64,000 nucleotides of DNA from Arthrobacter sp. NicSoilB4 (GCF_019977335.1 NZ_AP024653.1:3100001-3164000); one strand, 5' to 3'; shown: positions 42,099-49,823, numbered from the stretch's first letter. Numbers and translations are program-made. Notes: a model not told the origin generated them from the sequence alone.

Positions 42099-43253
42099 CT
42101 ACCCGGTCGGCGCCGCAAGCGCCGTAATCATCCGTTCCATGCGGGCGACGCCGGCGTAGCGGCCGGCATTGTCTGTTACCAAAAGGGGCTCAAACCGGCC
42201 GGACGCCGCCCGGGTCATGGACCGGGCAAGCGCCTCAACCAGCGGGGTGTCCAGGTTCACGCGCATCCCGGGGCTCACCATGCCCAGGCCCGCGGCCACC
42301 GGATCAAGCACAGCCACCGGCCGAAGGTGGTCGCCGATCAGCACTACCGACTGGAGCGCAGGGTTCCCGGCGAATGCTTCCGCGGCGAGCGACGCGGTGG
42401 TGGCCGTCGTCGCGGATTCGAGGACGTCTCGGATGACCGCCTTATGGGTCACCGGCGGTCTCGAGGCGAGCCGGTGGGCCAGATCAAGGTCGATGCCGGC
42501 CCACGATGGCGCGGGCCTGGCCAGGTAGTAGCCCTGCACCAGCGGAACGCCCAGCGAAACCAGCGCATCGAGCTCCTCCACGCGCTCCACACCCTCGGCG
42601 AGGATCCACGCATCGACCCGCCCGGCAAAGGTGCCGAGCATCTCGATCAGGGCGCGCTTGGCCTCGTCGCGGTCGACATCCTGGATCAGTTCACGGTCGA
42701 TCTTGATCAGCGAGGGCCGCAGCGCCAGCAGGTGCCGCAATCCCGCATAGCCCGCCCCGGCGTCGTCGACGGCGATCAGCGCCCCGGCGGCACGCAACTG
42801 GTTCAGGTCCGGTTCCAGCCCGACGTACGAATCGATGGGGGTCTGCTCGGTGAGTTCGACGACAATCCCGCCCAGGTTCCCTTCGTTCCGCCAGACGCTC
42901 CGGATCTCCTCGGTGGCCAGCAGTTCGGGCGAGACGTTGAGGGTCAGGAAGCAGTTGGGCGGCAGGGTGGAGCGGGCCGCGAGCGCAGTCCGCAGGGCTG
43001 CCGATTCCAATTCCGCGGATTTCCCATGGGCCCGCGCAGCCGAGAACCACACTTCGGGGTTCCTCTCGGCGTAGCCGGGGAAGCGGGCCAGCGCCTCGTA
43101 GCCGACCACTGTGCCGCGAGCCGTGTCGACGATCGGCTGATAGGCCGCAGCCAGGCCGTCACCGCGGCAGGCGGCCGCCAATAGCTCTTCCCAGCCCGGG
43201 CCCGGAAGCGCCCCGGCGCCGGGAGCGGAGCCGCCTGCCGCGGTACTGCTCAA
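42099..43253 (-). CDS. EAL-domain cyclic-di-GMP phosphodiesterase with C-terminal CBS-like region
   Basis: 384 residues. The EAL domain (about 25-265) keeps its catalytic residues: EAL in GYEALARFPGY, Asn in LTLNVSPELL, Glu in VVELTEQTP, the paired Asp in IAVDDAGAGYAGLRHL, Lys in SLIKIDREL, Glu in LAEGVERVEEL, and QGYYLARP. It should hydrolyse c-di-GMP. Residues ~280-384 look like a pair of CBS modules. The start is TTG 43253, which overlaps the stop of the DUF1059 gene (TTGA). No GGDEF domain is present. Confidence 0.9.
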   Translation of the reverse strand: MSSTAAGGSAPGAGALPGPGWEELLAAACRGDGLAAAYQPIVDTARGTVVGYEALARFPGYAERNPEVWFSAARAHGKSAELESAALRTALAARSTLPPNCFLTLNVSPELLATEEIRSVWRNEGNLGGIVVELTEQTPIDSYVGLEPDLNQLRAAGALIAVDDAGAGYAGLRHLLALRPSLIKIDRELIQDVDRDEAKRALIEMLGTFAGRVDAWILAEGVERVEELDALVSLGVPLVQGYYLARPAPSWAGIDLDLAHRLASRPPVTHKAVIRDVLESATTATTASLAAEAFAGNPALQSVVLIGDHLRPVAVLDPVAAGLGMVSPGMRVNLDTPLVEALARSMTRAASGRFEPLLVTDNAGRYAGVARMERMITALAAPTG

Positions 43254-43426
43254 CTAACCGGAACGATTGCTTTGTGGACCGACTGGACCACTTCGGACGG
43301 CAGTTCCACCAGGCCGTGCACAGACGCGGCATGGGCAGCAACATTGACCAGGATTTCATCTTCCGTGCTGCAAACCCATTTGGCTTCACAACCGGGCACC
43401 ACATCACCACAGGCAAACGATTTCAC
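43250..43426 (-). CDS. DUF1059 small protein
   Basis: 58 residues from GTG 43426, with AAGGA six bases upstream. It starts MKSFACGDVVPGCEAKWVCS and contains TEDEILVNVAAHAASVHGLV, matching the DUF1059 pattern (Cys-Gly-Asp-x-x-x-Gly-Cys and a conserved His-Ala). The two early cysteines could bind a metal. Its stop TGA shares three bases with the TTG start of the EAL gene, so translation of the phosphodiesterase is likely coupled to it. Confidence 0.85.
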   Translation of the reverse strand: MKSFACGDVVPGCEAKWVCSTEDEILVNVAAHAASVHGLVELPSEVVQSVHKAIVPVS

Positions 43427-43549
43427 TAAGGTTCCTTATATTTAGACGGGCGAACTGCACCACCCTACTGCGCCGCCCGCTGGAATCCGGCGACATCAGC
43501 CGCCTGCAACCGGGTGTTTCGGGCGGCTTTCGCAGTGTAGTTTGGCCCC

Positions 43550-43909
43550 ATGATCAGGATTGGCTCCATCGTCATCCGTGTGGATGACCTCCAGCGCCAA
43601 CTGGACTTCTGGACGGCTGCTTTGGACTACGTGCCGCGGCGGCCTCCCGAAGAAGACTTCGTTGTCCTCGAGCCAAGGGATGGGCCCGGCCCCAACGTCT
43701 CCCTGGACCGTGTCCCGGCGAAAGTCCAGGTCCCGCCCCGGATCCACCTCGATCTCTATTCGGACCAGCAGACCCGGGAAGTGGACCGGCTTCTGCGCCT
43801 GGGCGCGAGCCGTGTCGAATGGAGCAAGCGTCCCGCGGATGCGGACTATGTCATCCTGGCCGACCCCGAGGGCAACCGCTTCTGCGTGGTGGACACAGCC
43901 AGAGACTAG
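43550..43909 (+). CDS. VOC-family protein
   Basis: 119 residues with the glyoxalase-like pattern RIGSIVIRVDDLQRQLDFWT at the start, IHLDLYSDQQTREVDRLLRL in the second half and YVILADPEGNRFCVVDT at the end. The first His ligand of metal-dependent members is replaced by Val (IVIRVDD), so it may be non-metal-binding. ATG 43550. Convergent with the DinB gene. Confidence 0.85.
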   Translation: MIRIGSIVIRVDDLQRQLDFWTAALDYVPRRPPEEDFVVLEPRDGPGPNVSLDRVPAKVQVPPRIHLDLYSDQQTREVDRLLRLGASRVEWSKRPADADYVILADPEGNRFCVVDTARD

Positions 43910-43918
43910 GACGCCAAC

Positions 43919-44512
43919 CTAGGGCCGGTCCCCCGCCGTCGCAGCCTCCCGGGCCGCCGCTTCGATGGTGGCGCAGTGCCCGGCCCACTCTTCCGGGGTC
44001 CGTTGGGAGAGGTTGGGGTCGCCGGGGCGCTGGCCGGCCGTCCGATCAATGAGTTCGCGCAGGATATCGGCATGGCCGAGGTGGTGGGCCGTTTCGACGC
44101 ACATGTGCACCAGGATCTGCTGCAGGGTCACGTGCCGCCGCTCCCCCGCCCACCACGGGACCTCTCCGGGAGCGTCGAGCGGGAGTGCCTCGATCGTCGC
44201 ATCGCTGTGGGCGGCCGAGAGCCGATGGAGTTCGATGATCTGTTCCCGCGTTTCGTCAGCGGCCACCCACAGATCGGCATCCGGTGCCGCGTCGTCGGCG
44301 AACCACGGCAGCTCCACTCCGCTGGGCCGGCCAAAGACATCGCCGAAGTAGCCGATTTCAACGCTTGCCACGTGCTTGACCAGACCCAGCAGGTTGGTCC
44401 CGGTCGGCGTCATCGGCCGGCGGACATCGTATTCGCTGAGCCCGTCGAGCTTTCCGAGCAGGTCGGCGCGCCGCGTGCGCAGGTAGCTGTGCAGAATCGC
44501 TTTGTCATCCAT
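43919..44512 (-). CDS. DinB-family protein (DUF664)
   Basis: 197 residues. A four-helix-bundle DinB-like protein with NLLGLVKHVASVEIGYFGDV (first His), RHVTLQQILVHMCVETAHHLGHADI (remaining His ligands; only part is quoted as a landmark), and RTPEEWAGH near the end. Members of this group include mycothiol- or bacillithiol-dependent enzymes that bind a metal with three His. ATG 44512 is preferred to a GTG three codons upstream. Confidence 0.87.
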   Translation of the reverse strand: MDDKAILHSYLRTRRADLLGKLDGLSEYDVRRPMTPTGTNLLGLVKHVASVEIGYFGDVFGRPSGVELPWFADDAAPDADLWVAADETREQIIELHRLSAAHSDATIEALPLDAPGEVPWWAGERRHVTLQQILVHMCVETAHHLGHADILRELIDRTAGQRPGDPNLSQRTPEEWAGHCATIEAAAREAATAGDRP

Positions 44513-44569
44513 GACGCGCACTCTACCGAAGGATCGCGCGGGACCAGGTCACGTCAGCGCAGGAACCGC

Positions 44570-44863
44570 TCAGAATGACTTGGGGAGTGCGTGCGGGTTG
44601 ACCGGACGGTCCTCGTCCAGGGAGGAGGGCTCCCTGGTGGCGTAGCTCCGCGCCCTGTTCAGCTCGCGGGAACGCCGGAACAGCCCGTAGCCGAGAAACC
44701 CGAGTCCGCTGGCGAGCAGCGCCAGCCCGAGGATGAAAAGGCCTGTCGCCCCGGCATCCGCCCTGCCGGACGCCACCTGAAACAGCGGCGTCGGCAGGAC
44801 AAAGAGCGTAGCGGCCAGGGCCGCGCTTCCCACCGCGATCTGCCACGTTCCCTTGGACTTCAT
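44570..44863 (-). CDS. Small two-helix membrane protein
   Basis: 97 residues. The first helix is at about residues 8-28 (IAVGSAALAATLFVLPTP), with a short Gly/Ala loop and a second helix at about 40-62 (GLFILGLALLASGLGFLGYG). A basic cytoplasmic tail follows (FRRSRELNRARSYATREP). No family is recognised. ATG 44863. It is divergent from the small basic protein gene. Confidence 0.65.
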   Translation of the reverse strand: MKSKGTWQIAVGSAALAATLFVLPTPLFQVASGRADAGATGLFILGLALLASGLGFLGYGLFRRSRELNRARSYATREPSSLDEDRPVNPHALPKSF

Positions 44864-44970
44864 GGTTCCCCCTCCTTTGGTGTCTGCCAGGGTTCAGTAA
44901 ACCGGTTGCCCGGCCAAAGCGGAAGACCAGGCAAGGTCTCGACGCAGGACGGGATGCGGAGGAGGATTAA

Positions 44971-45192
44971 ATGGCAGTCACGATAAGGAGGTCTGTGATG
45001 TGCTATCAGTACAACAGGGAATTCCGGCGGGACATCAAGAAGGATGAAGCAAAGGAACCAAAAGAAACAACTGCGCGCCCGGAGCCCCGGGTTGAAGCGC
45101 CCGGCTTCAAGTTCTGGGCCTTCCCCCGCCGCAGCAGGGAATTTACGGTCGAGGAGCCGGCACAGACCGGCCGGACCCGCGAGAGGGTTTAG
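44971..45192 (+). CDS. Small charged hypothetical protein with two candidate starts
   Basis: 73 residues from ATG 44971, or 64 residues from ATG 44998. Both starts have strong ribosome sites: GGAGGAGG before 44971 and AAGGAGG (44985-44991) before 44998. The second site lies inside the longer frame. The sequence is lysine/glutamate-rich early (REFRRDIKKDEAKEPKET), then has FKFWAFPRRSREFTVEE. No domain is recognised. A strong terminator follows its stop by 13 bases, which supports a real, short transcription unit. Confidence 0.65.
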   Translation: MAVTIRRSVMCYQYNREFRRDIKKDEAKEPKETTARPEPRVEAPGFKFWAFPRRSREFTVEEPAQTGRTRERV

Positions 45193-45205
45193 CCCGGAAA
45201 CCAAC

Positions 45206-45232
45206 GGAAGGCCCCTCCCCGAGGGGCCTTCC
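45206..45232 (+). terminator. Terminator hairpin after the small charged protein gene
   Basis: GGAAGGCCCCT (45206-45216) pairs perfectly with AGGGGCCTTCC (45222-45232) over a 5-base loop. There is no clear T tract on the plus strand, but the stability and position (13 bases after the stop) fit a terminator. Confidence 0.7.
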
Positions 45233-45314
45233 GCGCGACCAGCTCTCCTGCCTGCGGGCGAACCGACGAACGTGCGGGAGACTGGAAGTCCCCGACCACG
45301 AAGGCAGGACCACC

Positions 45315-45581
45315 TTGATCAGTCTCCAGCAGGACGCCGAAGGCTTCATCCGCATGAAGAGGCACTTCCCCGACAGCACCACCATTTCCGTCACCTTTAA
45401 CGACGGTTCCTCGGAGGAGTTCTCCGGCCGGCAGCTCAACGCGATCTATGACGAGGCCACGGCCGTGTACCGGGCAGAGAATCATCTGGACGCCAAAGGA
45501 TTCTCCCGGGCGCCGAAAAGGACGGTCCAGCCCGCGAACAAGATCGAGTTCGTCGCGGTGCACCCGGGCATGGGCAAATAG
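45315..45581 (+). CDS. Hypothetical protein
   Basis: 88 residues from TTG 45315, which follows AGGA by five bases. ATG 45354 is a less supported alternative. It reads as a small alpha/beta protein (MKRHFPDSTTISVTFNDG, EEFSGRQLNAIYDEATAVY) with a basic segment (KGFSRAPKRTVQP). No family is recognised. Flanked by terminator hairpins upstream and an ArsR operator downstream, so it is probably monocistronic. Confidence 0.6.
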   Translation: MISLQQDAEGFIRMKRHFPDSTTISVTFNDGSSEEFSGRQLNAIYDEATAVYRAENHLDAKGFSRAPKRTVQPANKIEFVAVHPGMGK

Positions 45582-45623
45582 CCCTTCCGGAGACCCGTTG
45601 ACACGACGAAACTCGCGGATTAT

Positions 45624-45645
45624 TCTACAACCAAATGGTTGTAGA
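45624..45645. promoter_or_regulatory. Perfect inverted repeat over the ArsR start codon, probable autoregulatory operator
   Basis: TCTACAACC (45624-45632) and GGTTGTAGA (45637-45645) are exact complements around AAAT. The ATG start of the downstream ArsR gene (45635-45637) lies inside the repeat. ACAACC/GGTTGT repeats are commonly seen before ArsR-SRPBCC pairs. Binding here would block translation initiation as well as transcription. Confidence 0.7.
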
Positions 45646-45967
45646 TCAGCTGAGGGATGCCGACATTGACCGCCTGTTCCAGGCGTTCGCCGATGCCACC
45701 CGCCGGGACATCGTCACGCGGGTGACGGCCGCCGAGTATTCGGTGTCAGGTCTGGCGGAGCACTACGCCATGAGTTTCGCCGCCGTACAAAAGCATGTGG
45801 CGGTATTGGAGCGCGCCTCCCTCATCACGAAGGAGAAGCGCGGACGGGAGCAGATCGTGCGGGCCCACCACGATGGCCTACAACGAGCTCGGCGGCTGCT
45901 CGATGAGTACGAAACGATCTGGCGCCAGCGGGCTGACCGGATCGCCGAAATTCTCGCAGAGGGATAG
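45635..45967 (+). CDS. ArsR-family regulator paired with SRPBCC gene
   Basis: 110 residues. A winged-helix protein beginning DIDRLFQAFADATRRDIVTR, with the recognition helix in HYAMSFAAVQKHVAVLERAS and wing KEKRGREQIVRAH. This is the SdpR/YczG-like ArsR subgroup that lacks metal cysteines and is typically encoded next to an AHSA1/SRPBCC protein, as here. No upstream ribosome site is apparent; the start codon lies inside the operator, so leaderless or repressor-gated translation is possible. Confidence 0.9.
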   Translation: MVVDQLRDADIDRLFQAFADATRRDIVTRVTAAEYSVSGLAEHYAMSFAAVQKHVAVLERASLITKEKRGREQIVRAHHDGLQRARRLLDEYETIWRQRADRIAEILAEG

Positions 45968-45979
45968 GAAAGTTCCGTT

Positions 45980-46477
45980 ATGACCGTTATCAGTTCGCAG
46001 AAGAACGCCGAGACCCTGAGCTTCACCGTCGTCGCCGAGTTCGACGCCGGCGTCGAGCGTGTCTGGCAGGTCTGGGAAGACCCGCGCCAGCTCGAGCGCT
46101 GGTGGGGGCCGCCCACCTGGCCCGCAACCTTCGACGGCCACGACTTCGTGTCCGGAGGAAGGGCCAGCTACTACATGACCGGACCCGACGGCGAGAGGAG
46201 CCGGGGCTGGTGGCGGTTCACCGCCATCGAGGCCCCACACCGCCTGGAGTTCGACGACGGTTTCGCCGACGAGAACGGCGATCCGATCCCCGCGATGGGC
46301 ACGAGCCATGCCGTGATGAGGCTGGAGGCGGTGGGCAACCGCACTCGGATGACCATGGTGTCGACCTTTGACTCCGCAGACGCGCTGGAGAAGGTTCTCG
46401 CCATGGGCATGGAAGAAGGGATCAAGCAGGCCCTGGGCCAGATCGACGCCATCCTCGCCGGGTCCAACGTCCGCTGA
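45980..46477 (+). CDS. SRPBCC/AHSA1-domain protein
   Basis: 165 residues with the START-like fold. It shows VVAEFDAGVERVWQVWEDPR, LERWWGPPTWPATFDGHDF and GRASYYMTGPDGERSRGWWR, ending in GMEEGIKQALGQIDAIL. These proteins bind hydrophobic ligands in a deep pocket, and the partner ArsR is thought to control them. The gene is 12 bases downstream of the ArsR stop. ATG at 45980. Confidence 0.92.
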   Translation: MTVISSQKNAETLSFTVVAEFDAGVERVWQVWEDPRQLERWWGPPTWPATFDGHDFVSGGRASYYMTGPDGERSRGWWRFTAIEAPHRLEFDDGFADENGDPIPAMGTSHAVMRLEAVGNRTRMTMVSTFDSADALEKVLAMGMEEGIKQALGQIDAILAGSNVR

Positions 46478-46512
46478 CCACCGCTGGCCCGTTGCGGATG
46501 TCGAACCCGCAA

Positions 46513-46560
46513 GGAAACACCCCCGCAGCTGCCTTCCCGGGCCGGTGCGGGGGTGTTTCC
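46513..46560. terminator. Bidirectional terminator between SRPBCC and SHOCT genes
   Basis: GGAAACACCCCCGCA (46513-46527) pairs perfectly with TGCGGGGGTGTTTCC (46546-46560), 15 base pairs with an 18-base loop. The ends give a short T-rich run on both strands. It lies between convergent genes. Confidence 0.85.
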
Positions 46561-46583
46561 CGGGTCACTGCTGGCCCGGCGGG

Positions 46584-46904
46584 CTAGCCGGCGAGGATCT
46601 TCGCCTTTTGCGCCCCGAACTCCTGTTCCGTGAGAATGCCTTGCTCCTTCAGCGCCGCGAGCTCTTTGAGCTGCTGGATGGCGTCATTTGAGATTCCGCC
46701 GGCGGCGGGCGGGGGCGGGGCCGGTTGCTCGTAAACAGGTTGCTGCTGGGCCATCTGGGCGTCGTAGGCCTCCTGCTGCTTGGCCGCGGTCGCGGCATCC
46801 TTCTCGGCGAACTTGGAAGCCTGCCGGCGCTGGACACGGCCGCTGACGGCCGATGCCGTGCCGGCAACCACTGCTGTCCGGGCCATACCTCTAAGCAGTC
46901 CCAT
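46584..46904 (-). CDS. SHOCT-domain protein
   Basis: 106 residues. A short N-terminal Gly/Ala segment (MGLLRGMARTAVVAGTASAV) is followed by a coiled, Gln/Ala-rich middle, a Pro run (YEQPAPPPPAAGG) and a C-terminal SHOCT motif (QLKELAALKEQGILTEQEFG). SHOCT domains are short oligomerisation modules of unclear function. ATG 46904 has AGGAG seven bases upstream. It is downstream of the DUF6325 gene on the same strand. Confidence 0.88.
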   Translation of the reverse strand: MGLLRGMARTAVVAGTASAVSGRVQRRQASKFAEKDAATAAKQQEAYDAQMAQQQPVYEQPAPPPPAAGGISNDAIQQLKELAALKEQGILTEQEFGAQKAKILAG

Positions 46905-46936
46905 AACTTTTCTCCTCTCGCGTGGCGTCTTGTGGG

Positions 46937-47398
46937 TCAAGCAACGGGCGACTCGGCGTCGAGGGCCTCCAGCGCTGCCATCACGTCTGGGGCAGGGATC
47001 CGCGTGCTCGCGACGAGCTCGCCCCCGCTCTCGCGAACGGCCGCCACAAAAGGCGCCGCCCAGATGTTCTCGTAAACGATGAGCGCGGCGAGGCTCCCGG
47101 GGAGAATCGCATCTGCCGCTTCCGCGATTTCCTCGTCGCCGAGGATCCCTGAATGCGCGCCGTCGAAATACGAGAACGCCTCCGCAGGACCGCCTGGATC
47201 AGTGAGCTCAAGCACCTCGACGGCGCCTTCCTCGTTCTTCATGACGACGAGCAGATCGAAGAGCCTGATCACACCCTCCTCGACGAGCCGTATAAGTTCC
47301 TCACTCGCCCGGCCCGTCAGGCCCGCCATGGGGAACTCGAGGAGCACGAAGTCGACCGGCCCGTGGGCCTCGGTCTCCGGTGTGGTTGTCACTGGCAT
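46937..47398 (-). CDS. DUF6325-family protein
   Basis: About 153 residues with VDFVLLEFPMAGLTGRASEE, GVIRLFDLLVVMKNEEGAVE and ALIVYENIWAAPFVAAVRES, matching the actinobacterial DUF6325 family (recalled). It appears to be a soluble ferredoxin-like alpha/beta protein. ATG 47398 lies very close to GGAGG; GTG 47392 has an ideal 7-base spacing from the same site and may be the true start. It is followed by the SHOCT gene, a pairing common in this family. Confidence 0.82.
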   Translation of the reverse strand: MPVTTTPETEAHGPVDFVLLEFPMAGLTGRASEELIRLVEEGVIRLFDLLVVMKNEEGAVEVLELTDPGGPAEAFSYFDGAHSGILGDEEIAEAADAILPGSLAALIVYENIWAAPFVAAVRESGGELVASTRIPAPDVMAALEALDAESPVA

Positions 47399-47652
47399 TC
47401 CTCCGTTCTGTTTCGAGCGCACTGTCCGGCGCGCTCGTACTAAGTCTGGACGTGCGCTGCTGGGCGGTAACCACCCCCGTCGGGTGATTCCCACGGCGGG
47501 CACGCCCTGCGCCCTGCCCGATGGCGGGCACATGTGATTCTCAGTTCAAGGTGTCCGTGGGACCACTACACCGCCAACGAGCGCCCGCCGCATCATCCCT
47601 TTCGGGTGAGCCCACGCGGGCGGCCGTGACTCTGCCGGCAGGCTGGCAACTG

Positions 47653-48309
47653 CTAGGTTCCGACGATCAGACCGGCGAGCTGGCGGGACCGGCTGACGAA
47701 GGGAGAATGGCTCGAAGCAAGGCTGATCGTGTTGGTGCACCGGCGGGACATGCGTTCCTGGAGGGCCGGACTGAGCGCCCTGTCCTGCTCGCTCAGGAGA
47801 TACGTACTCTCGACGGTCTGCCACGCGATCCGGGCGGGCGTTCCACGCCCGTGACCGGGCTGCTGCGGCACCAACAACGCCGTGGCCCAGTTGCTCTGCG
47901 CCTGGGTGCAGTCGGCATACAGGACCTCCCGGGCCCGATCCTGACGGATGCTGCTCGTCCCGTCTTCATGGTGCTGCACGACGTCGTTAACCAGCGCCCC
48001 GGGGCCGCCCAGTTGCGCGCAGCTTTCAGCGGCTGCCGGCACAAATGCCGCAATGTAGAAGAGGTGGCGGACCCGCTCAAGGCCGGTGATGACGGACCCC
48101 CCGTAGGAATGTCCCACGACAACGGGCTCTGTCCCGCATCCGTCCACCGTCGCCTGCACTGCCGCGGTGTCTGCCGACAGGGAGCCGCGGTGCAGGCGAG
48201 GAACGTGGACCAGGACCCCCTGCCCTCGCAGATCGTCCGCCAACCGGTCGAAGTGCGCCGGCTGGTGCCACAACCCGTGCACCAGGACGACCTCCAGGTT
48301 CTGCATCAT
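47653..48309 (-). CDS. Alpha/beta hydrolase
   Basis: 218 residues. It shows LEVVLVHGLWHQPAHFDRLA (oxyanion HG), the nucleophile elbow VVVGHSYGGSVITGLE (about residue 68), and the C-terminal His in SLASSHSPFVSR. It resembles the small salicylate-esterase/RBBP9-like hydrolases in general layout. Substrate unknown. ATG at 48309, divergent from the TPR gene. A gene-free stretch of about 250 bases follows before DUF6325, with no strong signal apart from a short CACCC/GGGTG hairpin near 47470. Confidence 0.87.
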   Translation of the reverse strand: MMQNLEVVLVHGLWHQPAHFDRLADDLRGQGVLVHVPRLHRGSLSADTAAVQATVDGCGTEPVVVGHSYGGSVITGLERVRHLFYIAAFVPAAAESCAQLGGPGALVNDVVQHHEDGTSSIRQDRAREVLYADCTQAQSNWATALLVPQQPGHGRGTPARIAWQTVESTYLLSEQDRALSPALQERMSRRCTNTISLASSHSPFVSRSRQLAGLIVGT

Positions 48310-48418
48310 GCCCTCAGCCTAAGGTCCTGCAGGACTGTCCCCCGGCGGGCCGCGCGTGATCGTGGACCGGGCCGGGTCGCTAGCCCGGTGCTGGTGGCGG
48401 CGCGCGTAGGATCTGCAC

Positions 48419-48904
48419 ATGACGATTGACGAGTGGGAACGCCGGGTAGCCGACTTCTGGACGTCCTTCGAAGTATCACCGCGGGATGGAGCGGACATTG
48501 TTGACGAGCTCGACGCGCTCGCCGCCGCCTCCCCCGCGTCCGACGGGCGGGCACATTTCGAACGCGCCTGCATCCGCGATTCCACCGGACGGACCGCCGA
48601 CGCCGTCGCGTTTTACGAGGCGGGGCTTGCCGCCGGGCTGGACCCCATCCGGCGAACCCGCGCCCAGGTGCAGATGGCCAGTTCGCAGCGGGCGCTTGGC
48701 CACACCGGCGAGGCCCTGGAAATTCTCTCCCGCGCCGATCCGCATGCGCTGGGCGGCGCACCCAGCGCCGTGAAGGCCCTGGCCCTCCGGGACGCCGGCC
48801 GGCACGACGAGGCCCTCCGCGTCGCGCTCGAAGCCCTTATCCCCCATCTGCCCCGGTATCAGCGTTCGATGGCGAACTACGCGCGGCTACTGACGGAAGG
48901 CTAA
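48419..48904 (+). CDS. Tetratricopeptide-repeat (TPR_5-type) protein
   Basis: 161 residues. Helical repeats can be traced as ADAVAFYEAGLAAGLDPIRR, AQVQMASSQRALGHTGEALE and VKALALRDAGRHDEALRVAL. The short form with this spacing resembles the TPR_5 group (YxxF-like hypothetical cytoplasmic proteins). It probably mediates a protein contact. ATG 48419. Confidence 0.85.
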   Translation: MTIDEWERRVADFWTSFEVSPRDGADIVDELDALAAASPASDGRAHFERACIRDSTGRTADAVAFYEAGLAAGLDPIRRTRAQVQMASSQRALGHTGEALEILSRADPHALGGAPSAVKALALRDAGRHDEALRVALEALIPHLPRYQRSMANYARLLTEG

Positions 48905-49084
48905 CGCCCGGCATCGAAGGAAGCTCCGGACACGGCCGCTCGCCGTCCGGGGCGCCTTTGGACAAAATTCCGGCCGTTGGGTCCTGCGTCCGCGGCGTGT
49001 CCGTGCCAAAGTGCCCCCGGACCGCGGCCGCCCCGGCACATGCCCGGAAGAACTGCACGCGCAAACCTCCAGAGGGCAAAGAAA

Positions 49085-49116
49085 AAGCCTCCGGAACCTG
49101 TTGGTTCCGGAGGCTT
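49085..49116 (-). terminator. Rho-independent terminator of the tRNA-Tyr gene
   Basis: AAGCCTCCGGAACC (49085-49098) pairs perfectly with GGTTCCGGAGGCTT (49103-49116) across a 4-base loop. On the minus strand it starts 9 bases after the tRNA 3' end and runs into TTTTTC. Confidence 0.9.
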
Positions 49117-49125
49117 CTCCAAGGG

Positions 49126-49207
49126 TGGCAGATGAGGGATTCGAACCCCCGTAGGCGTTGCCAGCTGATTTACAGTCAGCCCCCTTTGGCCGCTCGGGTA
49201 ATCTGCC
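49126..49207 (-). tRNA. tRNA-Tyr(GTA)
   Basis: An 82-base class II tRNA. The acceptor is GGCAGAT/ATCTGCC, the anticodon loop CTGTAAA holds GTA, a long variable arm (TGGCAACGCC) follows, and the T arm has GGTTCGAATCC. Followed by a strong terminator on the same strand. No CCA is encoded. Confidence 0.95.
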
Positions 49208-49368
49208 GAACTTCAAAAGAAGATCACTCGCGGCTGCCGTCTTCGGAACGCCTGTTTCCAGTTCGTTTCGCTTCCAGTAACCGCGGGCAAGACAACTTTA
49301 CAGAACTTCCGCCGAAGAATCGAATCGGCGCTCTAGCGGTTCAAGAATGGGCCAAAAAGCCCGGAAAT

Positions 49369-49623
49369 TCAGGCTTCCCCGAGGATGCGGCCCGCGAGTT
49401 TGGACTCGAACTTCGCGGCTTGCTCCTCGGTGATCTGGTTCAGCTGCACGGCGCGCGCCAGATCGGCGTGGACCCCGTCCAGCCTGGAGGAGGCGTCCGC
49501 GGCGGGGCTGAAGATGATCGAAGCCGCCAGCGTCGCCGCTGCCACGGACGTCGCGGCCGTCGCGAACCCGCCTGCGGCGGCTGCGGTGGAACGGATGACA
49601 TAGCGGACGGCTTTGTGCTGCAT
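49369..49623 (-). CDS. Hypothetical protein with hydrophobic segment and SHOCT-like end
   Basis: 84 residues from ATG 49623 (AAAGG nine bases upstream). An in-frame TTG at 49662 is less likely. A long Ala-rich hydrophobic segment (AAAAGGFATAATSVAAATLA) spans about residues 12-42. The C-terminus (LNQITEEQAAKFESKLAGRI) resembles the SHOCT helix-turn-helix. It may be a small membrane-associated protein. Function unknown. Confidence 0.6.
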   Translation of the reverse strand: MQHKAVRYVIRSTAAAAGGFATAATSVAAATLAASIIFSPAADASSRLDGVHADLARAVQLNQITEEQAAKFESKLAGRILGEA

Positions 49624-49823
49624 GGGCTGGTACCTTTCAAGCGACTCTTCCAACTCCTGCAACTCTGCCCGGCGAAACTTCGTTTCCGCCCTGACTCAGC
49701 TATGAGCGGACTGTGAACGGGACAACGCCGGCCGACCTTCACAACCGGGGCATCCGTACTAGGCTGGATTGCAGACACTATGGCCCTTCACCGGGCACAC
49801 CCCCAACCATCAGGAGGACAGTC

